Shown here: positions 60,228-64,000 of the stretch, piece by piece
Layout of the letters: each line of letters opens with the position of its first letter
Numbering within the stretch: the first letter of the stretch is position 1
Assembly (NCBI RefSeq): GCF_003432385.1
Contig: NZ_CP031841.1
Span: 3,573,579 to 3,637,578, forward strand
Direction of reading: 5' to 3'
Source: Breoghania sp. L-A4
GTDB taxonomy: Bacteria; Pseudomonadota; Alphaproteobacteria; Rhizobiales; Stappiaceae
Length of the DNA: 64,000 nucleotides
Made by a program: the position numbers and the translations under genes
Notes under the pieces: generated by a model
Databases searched by the model: none
Seen by the model: the letters and a program-made list of their open reading frames with translations, nothing else
What the model was told of the DNA's origin: nothing

Positions 60228-60308
60228 GCGCTCTTCCTGCGGCGGCTTCCGCCAGTCGCGCCTCGCTACGTTGCTTTTCGCGGAGGAGGCGTTGGTTGCG
60301 ACGTCTGC

Positions 60309-60423
60309 GTCCCCTCTCCCAGGGGAGAGGGTTAGGGTGAGGGGTTTCGAGGGCGGCGGGTCACCGAGATTTCCCCGCCGCTCACCCGGACCTGCGGTCC
60401 GACCTCTCCCCATGGGAGAGGTA
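60309..60423. repeat. Palindromic intergenic repeat (type C), copy 2
   Basis: CCCCTCTCCCAGGGGAGAGG, GTTAGGGTGAGGGG, CCGCTCACCCGGACCTGCGG and GACCTCTCCCCATGGGAGAG form paired palindromes in the gap between the binding-protein and permease genes. It matches the copy at 57224-57331 in the order of its parts. It belongs to a repeat type common in Hyphomicrobiales intergenic DNA. Confidence 0.75.
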
Positions 60424-60447
60424 GTCCAGGTGGGCGTCCCGAACCCT

Positions 60448-61529
60448 TCAAAGTTCTCCCTGGGCCGCCATCGCCATGTAGGCGGGGTCGAAGCGCAGCT
60501 TCACGTTCGCCTTGTCGCCGAGCACCTCGCCGTCGGGGAACTCGATGCCGACGAAATCGACGCTGGGCGCGGCCTCGCCGAGGATGCCGTGGTCGAACAG
60601 GAAGTTGCGCACATAGTCCATGGTCTTGATGAGATCGGGACTGCCGTTGAAGGCCACGGCGTCGGCGGGCTCGTAGAACATCTCGGTGGTTGCGAGCTGG
60701 GCGTCATAGCCCGCGAGATCCGTGCCCGAGGCGGTGGCCATCGCCGTGCGCGCCTCGATGGCCGCGTCGTCCTCGCCCGACATGATGCTCATCGCCTCAT
60801 ACCAGGCGCCAACCAGCGCCTTGCCGAACGCCGGATTGTCGGTGAGCGTTTCGGTGTTGACCATCATGATGTCGATAATCTCGCCGGGGATGCCGGCGGA
60901 ATCAAACACCTTGGTGGAAGCCGGCATGGCGAGGATTTCCGACAGCAGCGGGTTCCAGGTCACAACCGCGGTCACGTCATCGGTGGCGTAGGCCGCCACC
61001 ATGTCGGCGTCCGACGTGTTGACGACGGTGAGGTCCTTCTCGGACAGCCCAACGCTGTCAAGCGCGCGCGCCAGCAGATAGTGCGAGACGGAGAGTTCCA
61101 CCAGATTGACGCTCTCACCCTTGATGTCGGCAAGCGTGTCCTTGCCCTTGAGCACGATGCCGTCGTTGCCGTTGGAGAAGTCGCCGATAATCAGAGCCGT
61201 GGTGTCGATGCCCCGCCCGCCGGGATCGACAGCGCGTCCATGTTGGTCATCGAGCAGCCGTCGTATTCGCCGGCCGTGTACTGGTTGATGGATTCCACAT
61301 AGTCGTTGATCTGCACCACATCGACCGTGATGCCGTATTTGTCGGCCCATTTCTTCATGAGGCCGGAATCCTGGATGTAGCCCCAGGGCATCCAGCCGAC
61401 GTAGATCGACCAGCAGACCTTGAACTCGGTCTTGACCTCGGCCGACGCCGGCGCCGGCAGCATCACTGCCGCAGCAGCAAGACCGCAAACCGCGGCCGTG
61501 GTTTTGAGAAACTTCGAAAACAATCGCAT
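60448..61529 (-). CDS. ABC transporter substrate-binding protein of the guanidine operon, frameshifted
   Basis: 360 residues when repaired. A signal peptide of about 30 residues ends in PAPASA. The mature part begins EVKTEFKVCWSIYVGWMPWG and matches the binding proteins found with urea/guanidine carboxylase and ykkC riboswitches (TIGR03427-like), with DVVQINDYVESINQYTAGEY, then DTTALIIGDFSNGNDGIVLK. As read, it breaks at the CCCC run at 61211-61214; one extra base gives LSIPAGGGIDTTALIIGDF. ATG at 61529 has GCGAGGG about 5 bases upstream. It is the first gene after the riboswitch. Guanidine or a guanidino compound is the likely ligand. Confidence 0.9.
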
Positions 61530-61548
61530 GACACCCTCGCACATGATC

Positions 61549-61627
61549 CGGACGGGGAAAGCCCCGTCCTCGGTCCGTCGAGGTCCGCCGCGCGCATCCG
61601 GAAGGAGGTTTGCGCCGGCAAACCTGT
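61549..61627 (-). promoter_or_regulatory. Two hairpins between the riboswitch aptamer and the first gene
   Basis: AGGTTTGC-GCCG-GCAAACCT (61606-61625) and GGACGGGG-AAAG-CCCCGTCC (61550-61569) are perfect 8-bp stems lying between the aptamer and the ribosome-binding site at 61534-61540. Neither is followed by a T-run on the minus strand. They probably make up the expression platform, more likely translational or Rho-linked than an intrinsic terminator. Confidence 0.5.
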
Positions 61628-61629
61628 GC

Positions 61630-61735
61630 AGTGACCTCCCGGGATTTTGGCCCGCCGTGTCTCCGGGGCTGTTCCCCCGGAGTGCGTCTCTCGGACCAGA
61701 CGCCGGTCAGAAGACCGGCCGGAACCCTAGACGCG
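61630..61735 (-). promoter_or_regulatory. Guanidine-I (ykkC) riboswitch
   Basis: On the minus strand the conserved parts occur in the right order: CTAGGGTTCCG, a GGCCGGTC-TTCT-GACCGGC hairpin, GTCTGGTCCGAGAGAC, a second hairpin CTCCGGGG-GAACAG-CCCCGGAG, then ACACGGCGGGCCAAAATCCC and CGGGAGG. This is the guanidine-I consensus (RF00442), including CUGGUCCGAGAG and the ACGG...AAAA...CCCGGGAG end. It binds guanidinium and switches on downstream genes. It lies about 100 bp before the ABC binding-protein gene and about 7 bases after the predicted sigma-54 start site. Confidence 0.93.
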
Positions 61736-61753
61736 CTGCACAGGCCAACAGTC

Positions 61754-61769
61754 GCAAGGGCCGTGCCAA
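61754..61769 (-). promoter_or_regulatory. Sigma-54 promoter of the guanidine operon
   Basis: On the minus strand TTGGCACG-GCCC-TTGCG fits the RpoN consensus TTGGCACG-N4-TTGCA at all but the last base, with GG and GC at the -24/-12 spacing. The predicted start site, about 12 bases on, is near 61742, just before the aptamer. The AT-rich stretch further upstream (61855-61890) may hold activator sites; no clear NtrC dyad was found. Confidence 0.75.
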
Positions 61770-61903
61770 ACGGCCGGATGCCCGCGTTTTCGCCAAGAAG
61801 ACGCCTTGCAGGCCGCTACAAAAACCCGGCGGCCATGAATTGTGCGCAGAGCGCGTCTAAAAAATATGCAAAATATCGAGATGCACAGGGGTTAGGCAGC
61901 GCC

Positions 61904-62437
61904 TCACATGGCGGCCGCCGAGCGGGCCGCCTGATCATAGTGGCCGGAAACCGAGCGCAGCACGGCGGCGAGGCGCGACAGTTCCGTCTCGTCCAGCCCC
62001 AGCGTGCGCACCGGCTCGACCAACAGCGCCTCGCGGATGCGGCGGTACTCCATGCAAGCCGCCTCGCCGGATTCGGTGATCGTCGCGGTCTTTTCCTTGC
62101 CGCGCTTGCCGGTGGCGATCAGCCCGCCGTTCTCGAGTTTCCTCAGTGCGTATGTGACGGTGTGGGTGTCCTCGATGTTGAGAACCAAGCAGATGTCGGC
62201 CAGGGTCTTGGGGCGGCCGCGGTGGTTGACGGAATGCAGCACCAGCACATCGAGAGGCCCGAGCCCCTCGACACCGGCCGCCGTCATGCAGCGGACCATC
62301 CAGCGGTGATAGGCGTTGACCATCATGGTCACGGCGAACTCGACCTCCGACAGCGCCGGCAGCGCTCCGGACGCCAGATGCGCGGAGGAGACCACCGGCC
62401 CGATGCCGGTCGATTTCGGTGCGTCGTTCGATGACAT
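61904..62437 (-). CDS. MarR family (winged-helix) regulator
   Basis: 177 residues. The winged helix-turn-helix is near residues 75-125 (KTLADICLVLNIEDTHTVTY, ALRKLENGGLIATGKRGKEK, TATITESGEAACMEY). The N-terminal 25 residues are a polar tail. It matches the predicted MarR-type family (PF13463-like) common in Hyphomicrobiales next to transport genes. GAGGAGG lies about 6 bases before the ATG. It lies between the TRAP transporter and the guanidine operon on the same strand; its target is unknown, and either neighbour could be it. Confidence 0.87.
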   Translation of the reverse strand: MSSNDAPKSTGIGPVVSSAHLASGALPALSEVEFAVTMMVNAYHRWMVRCMTAAGVEGLGPLDVLVLHSVNHRGRPKTLADICLVLNIEDTHTVTYALRKLENGGLIATGKRGKEKTATITESGEAACMEYRRIREALLVEPVRTLGLDETELSRLAAVLRSVSGHYDQAARSAAAM

Positions 62438-62494
62438 GATGGTTCCTCCTCAACCAGAGCGCAGCCCAAACTGCCTCAACGCGCGTTCAACAAT

Positions 62495-62628
62495 AAATGT
62501 CATCCCGGCCGGAGCGAATGCGGAGAGCCGGGACCCAGTAGCCATTGACCTCACGGTCTGGTCACATCGCTGGCGGCGTCGTTTACTGGCTCCCGGGTCT
62601 CGCGATGCTCGCCCGGGATGACATTTGC
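62495..62628. repeat. Dispersed palindromic repeat (type B-like) between dctM and the MarR gene
   Basis: TGTCATCCCGGCCGGAGCG at the left and GCTCGCCCGGGATGACATTT at the right are inverted partners, with GAGCCGGGACCCAGTAGCC and GGCTCCCGGGTCTCGCG inside. It is the same class as the 23-kb repeats, lies in a 213-bp gap and is non-coding. Confidence 0.65.
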
Positions 62629-62650
62629 CCAAACGCCCACCCGTCTTGCC

Positions 62651-63958
62651 TCAATGCGACATCATCGTCTGCGGCAGCCAGAGCGCCAGGCCGGGAACCG
62701 CGACGATCAGCGCGACCGCGACGATCATCAGCAGGAAGAACGGCAGCGCCATGCGCGCCACCGTGAAGATGTTGCGCCCCGTCATGCCCTGCAGCACGAA
62801 CAGGTTGAAGCCGACCGGCGGCGTGATCTGGCTCATCTCGACGACCAGCACCAGGTAGATGCCGAACCAGATCAGGTCGAGACCCGCCTGCTCGACCATC
62901 GGCAGGATCACCGAGGTGGTCAGCACCACGACGGAAATGCCGTCGAGAAAGCAGCCCAGCACGATGAAGAACAGCGTCAGGGCCGCGAGCAGTTCGATCG
63001 GGCTGAGGCCGAGCGAGCCGATCCAGCCGGCCAGCTCGCGCGGGATCCCGGTAAAACCCATGGCGACCGTCATGAAGGCGGCGCCGGCGAGAATGAAGGC
63101 GATCATGCAGGAGGTCCGGGTCGCGCCCATCAAGGCATCGATGAAATTCGGCCGGGTCAGCGTGCCGGACGACCACGACAGCGCCAGTGACAGCACCACG
63201 CCGATGGCGGCGGCTTCCGTCGGCGAGGCAAGCCCCGCGTAGATCGAGCCGATGACGCCGGCGATCAGACCGATGACAGGAAACAGCCGGCGGGTCGCCT
63301 TGATCCGCTCGATGAACGGCACCGGCGGTTCCTTCTCGGGCATCTTCGACGGGTTCAGCAGCGCCCAGATGACGACATAGCCCATGAACAGCGCGCACAG
63401 CATGGCGCCGGGCAGAACGCCGGCGATGAACAGCCGGGCGATCGACTGCTCGGTGGCCGCGCCATAGACGATGAGAATGATCGACGGCGGGATCAGCAGG
63501 CCGAGCGTGCCGGAACCTGCCAGCGTGCCGATCGCCATGCGCTCGTCGTAGCCGCGCCGGACCAGCTCGGGCAGCGACATCTTGCCGATGGTCGCGGTGG
63601 TGGCGGCGGACGAGCCTGAGACGGCGGCGAAGATGCCGCAGCCCAAAATATTCACGTGCAGCAGCCTGCCCGGCAGGTTGCGCATCCATGGCGCCAGCCC
63701 CGCGAACATGTCCTCCGACAGCTTCGAGCGGAACAGGATTTCGCCCATCCAGATGAACATCGGCAGCGCGGTCAGGTCCCAGGAATTCGACGCGCCCCAG
63801 ACAGTGGTGGCGAGGACGGCGCCGGTGGGGGCCGAGACGAGAAGCACCATGGCGGCGAGCGCGACGCCGAACAGGGCCACCGCGACCCAAAGTCCGGTGG
63901 CGAGCGCGGCCAGCATGCCCAGGCCGAGAAACAGGGCGACAAGCGACAGATCCATCAT
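62651..63958 (-). CDS. dctM: TRAP transporter large permease subunit (DctM)
   Basis: 435 residues with about twelve membrane segments. DctM family features include LTALPMFIWMGEILFRSKL, FAAVSGSSAATTATIGKMSLPE, GTLAGSGTLGLLIPPSIILI, GLASPTEAAAIGV and SQITPPVGFNLFVLQG. It forms the Na+-driven channel of a tripartite ATP-independent periplasmic transporter for organic acids or similar anions. The start overlaps the stop of the small subunit (ATG ATG with TGA inside) and has AAGGA upstream. The substrate is unknown; the binding protein lies outside the window. Confidence 0.95.
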   Translation of the reverse strand: MMDLSLVALFLGLGMLAALATGLWVAVALFGVALAAMVLLVSAPTGAVLATTVWGASNSWDLTALPMFIWMGEILFRSKLSEDMFAGLAPWMRNLPGRLLHVNILGCGIFAAVSGSSAATTATIGKMSLPELVRRGYDERMAIGTLAGSGTLGLLIPPSIILIVYGAATEQSIARLFIAGVLPGAMLCALFMGYVVIWALLNPSKMPEKEPPVPFIERIKATRRLFPVIGLIAGVIGSIYAGLASPTEAAAIGVVLSLALSWSSGTLTRPNFIDALMGATRTSCMIAFILAGAAFMTVAMGFTGIPRELAGWIGSLGLSPIELLAALTLFFIVLGCFLDGISVVVLTTSVILPMVEQAGLDLIWFGIYLVLVVEMSQITPPVGFNLFVLQGMTGRNIFTVARMALPFFLLMIVAVALIVAVPGLALWLPQTMMSH

Positions 63959-64000
63959 TCGGTTCCTTCGATGGAACGGTCGGCTTCCGCCAGCACGTAG
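63955..64000 (-). CDS. TRAP transporter small permease (DctQ), C-terminal fragment
   Basis: Only the last 14 codons are visible, ending YVLAEADRSIEGTE and a TGA that overlaps the dctM start. The position directly before dctM and the four-base-type overlap make it the small membrane subunit (DctQ). The rest lies beyond the window. Confidence 0.6.
   Translation of the reverse strand, partial: YVLAEADRSIEGTE

Overview
The window is high-GC alphaproteobacterial DNA, most likely from the order Hyphomicrobiales (Rhizobiales). The clearest sign is the order of the division and cell-wall cluster on the minus strand: mraZ-rsmH-ftsL-ftsI-murE-murF-mraY-murD-ftsW-murG-murC-murB-ddl-ftsQ-ftsA-ftsZ-lpxC-bamD-recN, then ligA. 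RNase P RNA lies just upstream of mraZ, and an SspB-fumC-DUF4169-ribbon-helix-helix block sits at the left edge. A family such as Stappiaceae is possible but cannot be fixed from this window alone.

Layout. 1-2650 (+): end of sspB, fumC and two small genes. 2668-13000: a giant AsmA-like protein, a D-lactate/glycolate-type FAD dehydrogenase, a thioesterase, the AzlCD amino-acid exporter with an AraC regulator, and a ClC chloride channel. 13-21 kb: about 1 kb of repeats, a glutathione transferase, a PHA depolymerase, a phytanoyl-CoA dioxygenase-like protein, aminopeptidase P, a DUF1127-like small protein, PrmA and a TPR protein. 21.2-23.6 kb: an IS110-family element inserted in a palindromic dispersed repeat, plus more repeat copies and a GIY-YIG protein. 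23.6-30.4 kb: UvrD/PcrA helicase, cytochrome b561, LigA, arylamine N-acetyltransferase and a small membrane protein. 30.4-53.3 kb: recN to mraZ. 53.7-56.6 kb: rnpB, a lytic transglycosylase, an amidase and a TerB/DnaJ protein. 56.7-61.8 kb: a guanidine-responsive operon. 61.9-64 kb: a MarR-type regulator and a TRAP transporter.

The most interesting locus is 56.7-61.8 kb (minus strand). A good sigma-54 promoter lies directly upstream of a guanidine-I (ykkC) riboswitch. The riboswitch leads into an ABC importer (binding protein, permease, ATPase), a ureohydrolase with a long N-terminal extension that resembles Ni-dependent guanidine hydrolase (GdmH), and a 160-residue protein whose first 47 residues hold 22 histidines. 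I read this as a nitrogen-regulated, guanidine-induced uptake and hydrolysis system that carries its own candidate nickel-handling protein in place of the HypA/HypB-like partners known for cyanobacterial GdmH.

A second feature affects the whole annotation. Twelve genes, including the normally essential mraY, murF, murC, murB and ftsW, are broken by 13 apparent single-base losses. Almost every one lies in a short G or C run, and adding one base at each restores a full-length family member. They look like systematic homopolymer errors in the assembly rather than decay, so the affected genes are annotated here at full length with the site noted.
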